The notes beneath the pieces are model-generated. The model ran no database searches. It was not told the origin of the DNA and worked only from the letters and a program-made list of their open reading frames with translations. Positions 50,698-58,830 of a stretch of DNA of 64,000 nucleotides are shown piece after piece; the first letter of the stretch is position 1, and each line of letters begins with the position of its first letter. Location: the NCBI GenBank assembly GCA_019424695.1, contig JAHYZA010000006.1, positions 1 to 64,000 of the forward strand. Direction: 5' to 3'. The DNA comes from Oscillospiraceae bacterium. GTDB lineage: Bacteria > Bacillota > Clostridia > Oscillospirales > Ruminococcaceae. The translations under genes and the position numbers were made by a program.

Positions 50698-52134
50698 ATG
50701 TTTTCCCGCCTGCTGGAAAATCCCGTGGGGGATTTTTTGTATGCCGTCGGTTTTTTTGTAGAATACAATATCGTCCGCCTGCTCCGGGGCCTGTCCGCCG
50801 TCTGGCGGTGGTTGCGGCGTTCCCTGGGCAATCTGCTGCTGTTGGCGCTGCGTCCGCCGGTGCAGGCTTTGCTGGACCTGGTCGCTGCATTACATTCCCC
50901 GGGACGTTTTTTTCTGGGGTATCTGCTGCCGGTCGCCGCGACCGCCGGTTTGCTTATTCTCGTCCGTGCCGGGATCTCCCTGCCGTTTGCGCTGCGCGTG
51001 ACCGTCAACGGACAGACCGTCGGCTATGTTGCCAGCGAGGAAGCCTTCGACAACGCCCGCGCCGATGTGCTGGCTCGTGTCAATTCGGCCCGGGAACTGC
51101 TGGCCGCTGACAGTGAGACCCTTTCCTGGGACGTGGAACCCACCTACACCCTCTCCATCAGCGCCGAGACCATGACCGAGAGCGAAGTTGCCAACGAGAT
51201 TCTGCGCATCAGCGGAAGCGAGATCAGCGAGGCCACCGCCGTGTATATCGACGGCGATCTGCGCTATGTCACCACCGAGGGCGACCATCTGCGCAGCTAT
51301 TTGAACCGCATCAAAGCTCCCTGGGAAGATCCGACCAGCCAGACGACCCGGGTGAGTTTTGCCCACGGGCTGCGGCTGGTGGACGGCATCTACCTGACGG
51401 ATTCCGTGGTTCCTTACGCCGATGTGCTGGCAGGATTACAGGCCAACGAAAGCGAGGCCCTGCAGGTGAAAGTCAGCGAAAGCGTGACCGAGACCCAGGA
51501 AATCCCCTACGATACCCAGACCCAGGAAGACAGCGAACTGGATTTTGGCAAAAGCGAAACGGTACAGCAGGGCGTGCCCGGCAGCGAAGCCGTCACACGG
51601 GAGCTCACCTATCTCAACGGAACACTTATCGACGACCAGGTGGTGGACGTCCAGGTGCTGCAGTCCCCCACGCCGGAGATCATCCGCCGGGGCACCCGGT
51701 TGAAAAACGGCATGATCGGCAAGTTGGGCACCGGCACCTTCATCTGGCCGGTACCCCAGTACAAGTCCATCTCCCGCTGGGCCAACCTGCAGGTACGGGG
51801 CGGCCACCGCGGCGTGGACATCGCAGCCCCCTACGGCACGCCAATCTGTGCCTCCGACAGCGGTACCGTCGTGGAAGTGGTCAACATGCACCCCAGCTGG
51901 GGCAACTATGTGACCATCGACCACGGCAACGGCTACAAGACCCTGTACGCCCACATGTCCAGCTTTGCGGTACAGTTGGGCGATACCGTCACCCAGGGAC
52001 AGGTCATCGGCTATGTGGGTTCCACCGGGGATTCCACCGGCAACCATTGTCACTTTGAAATGAGCTACAACGACGTACTGTTCAGCGCTTACGACGTATT
52101 CCCCAATATGCCGACCAAAAATCCAGACTTCTAA
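50698..52134 (+). CDS. Membrane-anchored G5/M23 peptidase
   Basis: 478 residues. Basic N terminus with amphipathic stretches, a membrane helix near residues 78-98 (FFLGYLLPVAATAGLLILV), an extracellular region with a G5-like domain (about 265-350), and a C-terminal M23 domain with HRGVDIAAPYG and HCHFEMS. The AAAGGAGG site fixes the start at 50698. Similar in layout to SpoIIQ/YabE-type and other wall-remodelling peptidases; which one is unclear. Cotranscribed with the EnvC-like gene, suggesting joint control of wall hydrolysis. Confidence 0.88.
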   Translation: MFSRLLENPVGDFLYAVGFFVEYNIVRLLRGLSAVWRWLRRSLGNLLLLALRPPVQALLDLVAALHSPGRFFLGYLLPVAATAGLLILVRAGISLPFALRVTVNGQTVGYVASEEAFDNARADVLARVNSARELLAADSETLSWDVEPTYTLSISAETMTESEVANEILRISGSEISEATAVYIDGDLRYVTTEGDHLRSYLNRIKAPWEDPTSQTTRVSFAHGLRLVDGIYLTDSVVPYADVLAGLQANESEALQVKVSESVTETQEIPYDTQTQEDSELDFGKSETVQQGVPGSEAVTRELTYLNGTLIDDQVVDVQVLQSPTPEIIRRGTRLKNGMIGKLGTGTFIWPVPQYKSISRWANLQVRGGHRGVDIAAPYGTPICASDSGTVVEVVNMHPSWGNYVTIDHGNGYKTLYAHMSSFAVQLGDTVTQGQVIGYVGSTGDSTGNHCHFEMSYNDVLFSAYDVFPNMPTKNPDF

Positions 52135-52136
52135 GC

Positions 52137-52168
52137 AAAAATCCCCTGCCGCAAGGGCAGGGGATTTT
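52137..52168. terminator. Bidirectional terminator
   Basis: AAAATCCCCTGCC / GGCAGGGGATTTT hairpin shared by the M23 operon and the convergent sugar transferase gene. Confidence 0.87.
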
Positions 52169-52175
52169 CTCGTCT

Positions 52176-53627
52176 TTATTTGGCGCCGCGGCCCGCAAAG
52201 ACCACGACCACCGTTTTGAGCAGGATTTTAATGTCGTTCCACAGCGACCAGTTGTCGATATACCGGACGTCCAGCCGGACCACTTCCTCGAAGTTTTCGA
52301 TGTTGCTGCGCCCGCTGATCTGCCACAGACCGGTGATGCCGGGCTTCATGCTCAGGCGGCGCTTGTGGTGGCTTTCGTACTGCTTGTACTCGTCCACCGT
52401 GGGCGGCCGGGTACCCACCAGGGACATCTTGCCCATGAGTACATCAAAGAACTGCGGCAGCTCGTCGATGCTGGTGCGGCGGATGAAGCGGCCCACTTTT
52501 GTGATGCGCGGATCATCCTCCATCTTGAACATCAGGCCCTCCATCTCATTCTGAGACATCAGTTCCTTTTTGCGCGCTTCGGCATCTACATACATGCTGC
52601 GCAGCTTGTGGATATAGAAATACCGGCCGTTGAGCCCCACCCGCTTCTGCCGGAAGATCAGCGGCCCGGGACTTTCCAGTTTGAGGGGGATCGCCACAAT
52701 GGCAATGATGGGAATACTGATGATGCACCCCACCAGCGCGCCTACGATATCCATGATGCGTTTGAGCATCATATCCCGCAGTTCCAGCTCGATGGTGCCC
52801 ATCGTCACAATGTTGCCGCCCGCACAGCGCCCCAGGTCCCGGCTCAGCCGGGCGGCGCTGGTCTCGTCACAGCAGACCTCCTCGATGCGGTCCAGCATCT
52901 TGAGCCGGAAATGCACGGTCAGACCCATGCTTTCCATCTCTTCCAGGTACGGAATAAAGGATTCGCCGCTGTCCATGGGAATATCCACATAAATTTCATC
53001 CAAAGCGGCCCGCCGAATCCAGTCCATGAACGCATCGAAGGTCGCACGCACCGGCACGCCCTCAAACTCCTGGCCGACCTCCTCTTCTGGGGCATCCAGC
53101 AATACCACCCCGCACACGCGCTTGGACCAGTCGTCCCGCAGCTCGTGGATGACCGCCGCCGCATGGTCCACCGTAGACAGGATTCCCACAAGGCTTTCCA
53201 TGCCGCTGCGGTTCTGGGAGTGCAGCAGATACCGTTTGAGCAGCGTATGGGCCAGCGGCATCATCAGGCCATTGACCATGGGCACCGCCACCGCAAAATA
53301 ACGGGAATCCAGCATTTCCGCCTTGGCCAGCAGCATCAGTGCCGAATACACCGCCGCCATCAGGACGTTGAACCGGATGGAAATTGCCAGTTCCCGCCCC
53401 AGGGTGCGGGTGACGATATTCTCCCGCTGGTTGAAGAAGAAAAACGTCATGATAAAAGCCACGACCACCAGGCAAAGCGTCTGGACCCAGTCGCTGACAC
53501 TATAGGGGACGATTCGCCCCAGCAGGCCGTCCGTGATGAGCCAGGCCAGCAGCACGCTGAATCCCAGCGTCACAAGGTCCAGCGCGAACACATAGGCATA
53601 TTGCAGTTTTTCGCGTTTATTGATCAT
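52176..53627 (-). CDS. Polyprenyl glycosylphosphotransferase (WbaP/CpsE-like)
   Basis: 483 residues. Four or five N-terminal membrane helices, a central Rossmann-like region (about 120-270) and a C-terminal bacterial sugar transferase domain with KRIMDIVGALVGCI, LIFRQKRVGLNGR, TRPPTVDEY and KPGITGLWQISGRS. It starts exopolysaccharide or glycan synthesis by moving a sugar-1-phosphate onto undecaprenyl phosphate. Start taken at 53627 behind AGGAAACAGG. Lies outside the inserted element, so the host has its own glycan-priming enzyme. Confidence 0.91.
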   Translation of the reverse strand: MINKREKLQYAYVFALDLVTLGFSVLLAWLITDGLLGRIVPYSVSDWVQTLCLVVVAFIMTFFFFNQRENIVTRTLGRELAISIRFNVLMAAVYSALMLLAKAEMLDSRYFAVAVPMVNGLMMPLAHTLLKRYLLHSQNRSGMESLVGILSTVDHAAAVIHELRDDWSKRVCGVVLLDAPEEEVGQEFEGVPVRATFDAFMDWIRRAALDEIYVDIPMDSGESFIPYLEEMESMGLTVHFRLKMLDRIEEVCCDETSAARLSRDLGRCAGGNIVTMGTIELELRDMMLKRIMDIVGALVGCIISIPIIAIVAIPLKLESPGPLIFRQKRVGLNGRYFYIHKLRSMYVDAEARKKELMSQNEMEGLMFKMEDDPRITKVGRFIRRTSIDELPQFFDVLMGKMSLVGTRPPTVDEYKQYESHHKRRLSMKPGITGLWQISGRSNIENFEEVVRLDVRYIDNWSLWNDIKILLKTVVVVFAGRGAK

Positions 53628-53692
53628 TCCTGTTTCCTGTTTCCCTCTCTGCCCCATACGCGCAGAGAGCCTATTATCCATATTATCAGTAT

Positions 53693-53721
53693 ATTGTATC
53701 ATGTTTGGCCCGTTTTTTCAA
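53693..53721 (-). promoter_or_regulatory. Promoter of the sugar transferase gene
   Basis: Minus-strand TTGAAA (53716-53721), 17-base spacer, TACAAT (53693-53698). Confidence 0.75.
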
Positions 53722-53810
53722 TTCCGGCCCCCGGATTGTCAGCAGAGTGTCATTTTTTCATCCGGGCACGCCAGGCCCTGCGCCGTTTTTTGTTTTCTTT
53801 TGTGCGCAGC

Positions 53811-53839
53811 TTTACTTGGCGCGGCTCTTGTGATACAAT
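53811..53839 (+). promoter_or_regulatory. Promoter of the Lrp-family gene
   Basis: TTTACT (53811-53816), 17-base spacer, TACAAT (53834-53839) with an upstream TG. Confidence 0.6.
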
Positions 53840-53903
53840 ACTTTCGATAATAAAGCCGCCCGGGTCCTGTTTCCGAGCCGGACGCCGCAAGGAGTTTTCT
53901 GTC

Positions 53904-54356
53904 ATGGACCATATAGATAGAAAAATCATCGACATTCTGCAAAAGAACGCCCGTGCCCCGCTGAAAGAGATTGCTGACCATGTGTTTCTTTCCAGCCCGG
54001 CCGTTTCCGCACGTATCAGCCGGTTGGAGCACGCCGGCATCCTTTCGGGGTACCAGGCCCAGATCGACGCCCCCAAGCTGGGGTACATGGTCAAGGCTTT
54101 CATCAATCTGGATATGGACCCCCAACGCAAACCGGAGTTTTACCCCTATATTCAGCAGTGCCCTCAGGTCGTGGAGTGCAACTGCGTGACCGGCGACTAC
54201 AGCATGCTCATCGAAGTGCTGTTCGGCACCACCCAGGAGCTGGACCAGTTCATCAACCATCTGCAGCAGTTTGGCCGCACCCACACCCAGATCGTCTTTT
54301 CCACCCCGGTGGAACACCGCGGGGTGCCAGTCGCCGAACCTGACAGCGAAGAATAA
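53904..54356 (+). CDS. Lrp/AsnC-family regulator
   Basis: 150 residues. N-terminal winged helix starting MDHIDRKIIDILQKNARAPLK, with the recognition region FLSSPAVSARISRLEHAG; the C-terminal RAM domain (about 68-145) binds amino-acid ligands and forms oligomers. Start at 53904 set by AAGGAG. Own promoter and terminator. Targets unknown; no amino-acid gene adjacent. Confidence 0.92.
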   Translation: MDHIDRKIIDILQKNARAPLKEIADHVFLSSPAVSARISRLEHAGILSGYQAQIDAPKLGYMVKAFINLDMDPQRKPEFYPYIQQCPQVVECNCVTGDYSMLIEVLFGTTQELDQFINHLQQFGRTHTQIVFSTPVEHRGVPVAEPDSEE

Positions 54357-54368
54357 CCTCGCCTTTTG

Positions 54369-54397
54369 GCCCGCCTTGCAAAAAGGCGGGCTTTTTT
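54369..54397 (+). terminator. Terminator of the Lrp-family gene
   Basis: GCCCGCCTT-GCAA-AAGGCGGGC hairpin followed by T6. Confidence 0.9.
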
Positions 54398-54406
54398 ATT
54401 TGCCTC

Positions 54407-54435
54407 TTGACAACTGTGTATATTGCGTATATACT
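54407..54435 (+). promoter_or_regulatory. Promoter and probable operator of the GntR/ABC operon
   Basis: TTGACA (54407-54412), 17-base spacer, TATACT (54430-54435). GTATAT-N5-ATATAC (54418-54434) overlaps the -10 and is a likely site for the YtrA-type regulator encoded first in the operon. Confidence 0.75.
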
Positions 54436-54477
54436 GTAAATATCGAATATGTACAGTTCGATGATAAGGAGCGCTTC

Positions 54478-54849
54478 ATGGAAATTTATCTGTCCAATTC
54501 CGGTCAGGAGCCGATCTACGCGCAGATCACGCGGCAGATCAAGGAACAGATCCTGTCCGGTCAACTGCACGCGGGGGATGCTCTGCCCAGCATCCGGCTT
54601 CTGGCCAAGGAGCTGCGCATCAGCGTCATCACCACCAAGCGTGCCTACGAGGACCTGGAATCCGCCGGGTTCATCCTCACCCAGCCGGGCCGGGGCAGCT
54701 TTGTGGCTGCCCAGAACCCCGCGCTGGTCCGGGAAGAACATCTGAAAAAAGTCGAGAGCAATCTGCAGGGCGCGGTGGATGCCGCGCGGCTGGGCGGCAT
54801 CGACTACGAAGAAGTATGTGAAATGTTACGCCTTTTATGGGAGGGCTGA
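54478..54849 (+). CDS. GntR-family regulator, YtrA subfamily
   Basis: 123 residues. GntR winged helix (about residues 12-75: PIYAQITRQIKEQILSGQL, then LPSIRLLAKELRISVITTKR) and the short helical C terminus of the YtrA group, which lacks a large effector domain. AAGGAG before the ATG. First gene of an operon with an ABC ATPase and permease, the usual YtrA arrangement, where it represses its own exporter operon and responds to cell-wall stress in known cases. Confidence 0.92.
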   Translation: MEIYLSNSGQEPIYAQITRQIKEQILSGQLHAGDALPSIRLLAKELRISVITTKRAYEDLESAGFILTQPGRGSFVAAQNPALVREEHLKKVESNLQGAVDAARLGGIDYEEVCEMLRLLWEG

Positions 54850-54851
54850 CT

Positions 54852-55712
54852 ATGGCAAGCGAAGCTGCCATTCTGCACGGTGTGCAGAAACAGTACAAAG
54901 ATTTTACGCTGGGCCCCGTCGATCTGACGGTTCCTGCCGGCACTATCGTGGGCCTGGTGGGAGAAAACGGTGCCGGCAAAACCACCACGCTGAAGCTGCT
55001 TTGCGGCGTAAACCCTGCCGACGGCGGAGAAATCACGCTATTGGGCAGCAAGCCGTCCGATCCGGCCGTGCGTGCCCGGTTGGGTGTGGTGTTTGAGGAT
55101 GCCTACTTTTACGGGGGACTGAATGCCGGGCAAATCGGAAAAAGCATGGCGGGGATCTTCGGTCCCCGCTGGAACGCCGCAGCCTATGCCAACCTGTTGC
55201 AGCGATTCGGGCTGGATGTGCGCAAAAAAATTTCGGAATACAGCCGCGGCATGCGGATGAAGCTGAGCCTGGCCACTGCCCTGGCCCACGCCCCCGACCT
55301 GCTGGTGCTGGACGAAGCCACCGCCGGACTGGACCCGGTGGTGCGCAGTGAGATGCTGGACCTGTTCCTGGAATTCATCCAGGATGAGCAGCACAGCATT
55401 CTCATGAGCAGCCACATCACCAGTGACCTGGAACAGGTGGCGGATTCCATCGCCTATCTGCACCGCGGGCAGCTGCTGTTCCACGAGGACAAAGACGCCC
55501 TTTTGCAGGAGTACGGCCTGCTGCGGTGCAGCCGTGCCCAGTTGGAGAAACTTCCTGCGGGCTGTGTGGTCTATACCAAAGAAAACGCCTTTGGCTGCGA
55601 GAGTCTGGTCAAAGGACGGTCGACGGTGCAGCACCTGCTGCCCGACGCCGTCTGCGACCCGGCCTCCATCGACGATATCATGCGCTTTTACAGCGGGAGG
55701 GATGCACAATGA
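54852..55712 (+). CDS. ABC transporter ATPase
   Basis: 286 residues. Walker A GENGAGKTT, an unusual signature YSRGMRMKLSLATA, Walker B LLVLDEATAGLD and switch histidine in MSSHITSD; a C-terminal extension of ~70 residues. The YSRGM-type signature is typical of YtrB/BcrA-like ATPases serving ABC-2 permeases. Starts 2 bases after the GntR gene, with GGGAGG inside that gene's end. Confidence 0.92.
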   Translation: MASEAAILHGVQKQYKDFTLGPVDLTVPAGTIVGLVGENGAGKTTTLKLLCGVNPADGGEITLLGSKPSDPAVRARLGVVFEDAYFYGGLNAGQIGKSMAGIFGPRWNAAAYANLLQRFGLDVRKKISEYSRGMRMKLSLATALAHAPDLLVLDEATAGLDPVVRSEMLDLFLEFIQDEQHSILMSSHITSDLEQVADSIAYLHRGQLLFHEDKDALLQEYGLLRCSRAQLEKLPAGCVVYTKENAFGCESLVKGRSTVQHLLPDAVCDPASIDDIMRFYSGRDAQ

Positions 55713-56386
55713 AGGGCTTGCTTTACAAGGACTGGTCGCTCATCGCGGGCGGATACAAAACCAACTTCCTCTTTCTGCTGGTTTTCTATGGATTGCTGAC
55801 TGTGGTTGCCCGTATGAGCTTTCTGGCCTATGCCATGGTCTTTGTGCTGGGTCTGTACGCTTCTTCTACCATCAGCATGGACGAAAACAGCCATTGGGAT
55901 GCCTACGCCCACACCCTCCCTGTCACCCCCGGGCAATTGGTAGCGGTAAAATACTGGCTGACCCTGATTCTGACCACGGCCAGCATTCCCCTGGCCTTTC
56001 TGCTTCTTGCGCTGATGCCCGATTCCAAGCCTTCGTCTTTTGAAGCTGCGCTGGGGCTGGCGGCAAGCAGCACCGTGACACTGATTTATTTTTCTTTTGT
56101 CATTCCCCTGTCCTACAAATTCGGGGCAGCCAAAGCCCGCAGCTGGGTCTCCATCTCCATTCTTGTGGTGGCATTTGGTCCGGCAGCTCTGCTCGCCCTG
56201 ATGCCGGAGCAAGTTACCCTCCCCATCAAAAACGCGTTTTCCTCCCTGGACATCAATATCACTTCCACCTGGTCCGAGTCATCCTTTACCGCAGCTGTAA
56301 TTGGTGCTTCGCTGCTCGTTTCGCTGGTATGTATGGTCATCAGCTGGGCCGTCAGCGTCCGCATCTACACCCGCAAAACCTATTGA
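55709..56386 (+). CDS. ABC-2-type permease
   Basis: 225 residues with six hydrophobic segments (MKGLLYKDWSLIAGGYKTNF at the N terminus is typical of ABC-2 permeases of this group). ATG overlaps the ATPase stop (ATGA) behind GGGAGG, so stoichiometric coupled translation is likely. Forms the membrane part of the exporter with the preceding ATPase; substrate unknown. Confidence 0.88.
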   Translation: MKGLLYKDWSLIAGGYKTNFLFLLVFYGLLTVVARMSFLAYAMVFVLGLYASSTISMDENSHWDAYAHTLPVTPGQLVAVKYWLTLILTTASIPLAFLLLALMPDSKPSSFEAALGLAASSTVTLIYFSFVIPLSYKFGAAKARSWVSISILVVAFGPAALLALMPEQVTLPIKNAFSSLDINITSTWSESSFTAAVIGASLLVSLVCMVISWAVSVRIYTRKTY

Positions 56387-56389
56387 AAC

Positions 56390-56430
56390 AAAGAGCGGCG
56401 TGCTTTCCTTCCGGGAGCACGCCGCTCTTT
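56390..56430. terminator. Bidirectional terminator
   Basis: 15-bp arms AAAGAGCGGCGTGCT / AGCACGCCGCTCTTT between the ABC-2 operon and the convergent AEC gene. Confidence 0.9.
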
Positions 56431-56444
56431 CTATATAAGTAAGG

Positions 56445-57389
56445 TCACAACCAGCCGCCACTGTGCAGAACAAAGATCCAGCCGGTGAGCGTCAGGGCCG
56501 AGAGCAGCGTCGTCGCCGCGATGGCACTGGCCGTCAGCACACCTTCGTGACCCATGTTCTTGGCCATAACGTAGGAACTGGGGGTGGTGGGGCTGCCCAG
56601 CATGATGAGCAGCGCGATGAGTTCCTTTTCCCGGAAGCCCAGTGCCAGCGCGCAGGGGATGAAGATAGCCGAAAGTCCCACCGTTTTGATCAGCGCCGCC
56701 ACCAGTGTGGGGCCGGCTTTTTTCAATGCTTTGGGCCCTTCAAAGCTGGCGCCGATGGACAGCAGCGCCAGCGGTGTGGTCAGCGAGGCCAGGCTGTCCA
56801 GCGTCTTGTCGGCAATGACCGGCAATTCCACCGGCAGCAGACTGAAAACCGTACCGGCGATGATGCCCAAGAGAATGGGATTGGTGATGACGCCGCGGAA
56901 CATCTGTTTCAGGCTGGGGGCGCTGTGCTGCTCCTGGGGAGATTCGATCATCAGAATCAGCACCGCAAAGATGTTGAACAGCGGCACGCTGCCCAGAATC
57001 ATCAGTGGTGCCATGCCTGCTTCGCCATAGATGTTCTGGATAAATGCCACGCCCAGCACCGCGGCGCTGCTGCGGTAGGACGCCTGCACAAACTCGCCGA
57101 TGATGGATTTGTCCCGCATGAAAGTCCGGGCCAGTGCCCAGATCACCAGGATGCTGATGAGCGTTGCCCCGGCGCAGAACAGCACAAACCTCGGCTCAAA
57201 GTCATGGACCATATCCACATCCGCCATATCCAGGAACAGCATGATGGGCAGGGTCACTTTAAACGTCAGTGTATCGGATACTTTGCAAAACGCTTTGGGC
57301 AAAAAGCCCAGTTTGCCCAGAATACCGCCCGCTACCATGACCAGAAAAACCGGCAGCGTGGCATCCAGACTGAAAATCAGATTTTCCAC
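56445..57389 (-). CDS. AEC (auxin efflux carrier)-family transporter
   Basis: 314 residues, ten predicted membrane helices in two five-helix halves. The first helix ILGKLGFLP region and the second-half GLSAIFIPCALALGF segment are typical, as is PTTPSSYVMAKNMG near the C terminus. Bacterial members export or import small organic acids such as malate; substrate not predictable. GTG start behind AGGGGA. Single-gene unit. Confidence 0.9.
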   Translation of the reverse strand: MENLIFSLDATLPVFLVMVAGGILGKLGFLPKAFCKVSDTLTFKVTLPIMLFLDMADVDMVHDFEPRFVLFCAGATLISILVIWALARTFMRDKSIIGEFVQASYRSSAAVLGVAFIQNIYGEAGMAPLMILGSVPLFNIFAVLILMIESPQEQHSAPSLKQMFRGVITNPILLGIIAGTVFSLLPVELPVIADKTLDSLASLTTPLALLSIGASFEGPKALKKAGPTLVAALIKTVGLSAIFIPCALALGFREKELIALLIMLGSPTTPSSYVMAKNMGHEGVLTASAIAATTLLSALTLTGWIFVLHSGGWL

Positions 57390-57440
57390 GATCCATTTCC
57401 CCTCACATAGAAAACAGGGCCTGTGTGGTCCTGCCGTTTT

Positions 57441-57469
57441 ATGGTATCATGGAACCCCCGATTTTGCAA
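57441..57469 (-). promoter_or_regulatory. Promoter of the AEC transporter gene
   Basis: Minus-strand TTGCAA (57464-57469), 17-base spacer, TACCAT (57441-57446) with upstream TG. Confidence 0.6.
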
Positions 57470-57539
57470 CCGGATGAGGAAACGGCGCAATTTTCGTCCA
57501 TTTTTCTGCGTACAGCGCACAAAATCAGCCCTTTCACCC

Positions 57540-57568
57540 TTGACAAAAAACGGGTAGCTTGCTATAAT
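57540..57568 (+). promoter_or_regulatory. Promoter of rpsF-ssb-rpsR
   Basis: TTGACA (57540-57545), 17-base spacer, TATAAT (57563-57568): full consensus. Confidence 0.9.
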
Positions 57569-57650
57569 TAGTTGCTGTGCCAAACGGCACAGTTATCCTT
57601 GCCCTTTGCATGGGCAAAGGGCCATACGTCCAAAAGGAGGTGCACAGAAT
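57569..57650 (+). promoter_or_regulatory. Structured rpsF leader
   Basis: Two hairpins, TGTGCC-AAAC-GGCACA (57576-57591) and GCCCTTTGC / GCAAAGGGC (57601-57622), lie before the AAAAGGAGG site. S6/S18-binding leaders occur at this position in many bacteria, but I cannot match the conserved bulge with certainty. Confidence 0.5.
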
Positions 57651-57935
57651 ATGGCTAAGTACGAAACCATGATGGTTACCACCGCCAACCTCGACGAGGA
57701 GGCTTCCGCCGCTCTGATCAACAAGTTCAAGAACCTGATCGCGGCGAATGGTACGATCGATTCTGTTGATGATTGGGGCAAGAAGCGTCTCGCCTATCCC
57801 ATCAACGATGAGACCGAAGGTGTGTACACGGTGATCAAGTTCACCAGCGAGCCCGATTTCCCGGCCGAGCTGGATCGTATCTACAAGATCACCGAAGGCG
57901 TTCTTCGCAGCATGATCATTGCTGAGGAGGAGTAA
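57651..57935 (+). CDS. rpsF: 30S ribosomal protein S6
   Basis: 94 residues. MAKYETMMVTTANLDEEAS opening and DDWGKKRLAYPINDETEGVY core are diagnostic. Partner of S18 on the platform of the small subunit. AAAAGGAGG sets the start at 57651; the frame extends 15 codons upstream through the leader hairpin without a site. Followed by ssb and rpsR, the classical order. Confidence 0.97.
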   Translation: MAKYETMMVTTANLDEEASAALINKFKNLIAANGTIDSVDDWGKKRLAYPINDETEGVYTVIKFTSEPDFPAELDRIYKITEGVLRSMIIAEEE

Positions 57936-57947
57936 GGAGTACCGAAA

Positions 57948-58430
57948 ATGCTGAATGTTGTTGCAATCATGGGCCGCCTTGCCCGCGACCCCGAACTTCG
58001 CCAGACCACGTCCGGCAAAAGCGTGGCATCCTTTACCATTGCGTGTGACCGCAACGGCAAGCGGGATGCCAGCGGCCAGAGCCAGGCTGACTGGATTCCC
58101 GTCACGGCGTGGGACCGCACGGCGGAATTTGTGTGCAAGTACTTCCAGAAAGGTTCGCTGATTGCCGTGGACGGCCGTCTGCAGAGCCGGTCCTACCAGG
58201 ACAAGAACGGAAACAACCGCACCGCCATCGAGATCGTGGCCAACAACGTCAACTTTGCCGGACCCAAATCCGCCAACGCCGCACCCGGCATGGGCGGCGC
58301 CAACTACGGCGCGCCCATGGCAGAACCCGCCGCCCGCCCCGCTGTGCAGCAGGCACCTGCGCCGAGCTATTCCGCCGGCAGCAATGATGACTTTGCACTG
58401 ATCGAGGATGAAGGCGACCTGCCGTTCTAA
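57948..58430 (+). CDS. ssb: Single-stranded DNA-binding protein
   Basis: 160 residues. OB-fold (residues 1-~105; MLNVVAIMGRLARDPELRQT, ADWIPVTAWDRTAE), a Gly/Pro/Ala-rich linker and the acidic tip DEGDLPF that recruits replication and repair proteins. AAGGAG precedes the ATG, 12 bases after rpsF. Confidence 0.97.
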   Translation: MLNVVAIMGRLARDPELRQTTSGKSVASFTIACDRNGKRDASGQSQADWIPVTAWDRTAEFVCKYFQKGSLIAVDGRLQSRSYQDKNGNNRTAIEIVANNVNFAGPKSANAAPGMGGANYGAPMAEPAARPAVQQAPAPSYSAGSNDDFALIEDEGDLPF

Positions 58431-58468
58431 CAAATCGATTGTAGAATTCCAACAAGGAGGTTACCACA

Positions 58469-58711
58469 ATGGCTATGGATCGTTCTTCCCGCCCGATGCA
58501 TCGTGGCCGCAAGAAGGTTTGCAGCTTCTGCGTCGATCGCGTTGAGCACATTGATTACAAGGATCTGCCCCGCCTGCGCAAGTACGTGAGCGAGCGCGCC
58601 AAGATCATTCCCCGCCGTGTGACCGGTACCTGCGCGTTCCATCAGCGTGAGCTGACGGTCGCCATCAAGCGTGCCCGTTATATGGCGCTGATGCCCTACG
58701 TGAGCGACTAA
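58469..58711 (+). CDS. rpsR: 30S ribosomal protein S18
   Basis: 80 residues. [17 protein letters not shown] and ITPRR-type segment [17 protein letters not shown]. It keeps CSFC and a later C-x2-H, consistent with the zinc-binding (C+) form of S18. AAGGAGG before the ATG. Last gene of the rpsF operon. Confidence 0.97.
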   Translation: MAMDRSSRPMHRGRKKVCSFCVDRVEHIDYKDLPRLRKYVSERAKIIPRRVTGTCAFHQRELTVAIKRARYMALMPYVSD

Positions 58712-58734
58712 TCGCCCCGGCATCCCAAACGTGC

Positions 58735-58766
58735 AAAAAAGAGCAGCTCTTATGAGCTGCTCTTTT
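58735..58766. terminator. Terminator of the rpsF operon
   Basis: AAAGAGCAGCTC-TTAT-GAGCTGCTCTTT hairpin, T-rich on the right and A-rich on the left. Confidence 0.9.
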
Positions 58767-58785
58767 TCTTTTGCTTGTTGCTACA

Positions 58786-58818
58786 CAAAAACCGGGCGGT
58801 CCCGAAGGGCCGCCCGGC
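58786..58818 (-). terminator. Terminator of the hrcA-grpE-dnaK-dnaJ operon
   Basis: Minus-strand CCGGGCGG / CCGCCCGG hairpin followed by T5. Confidence 0.87.
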
Positions 58819-58830
58819 TGTTTTGTGTAA

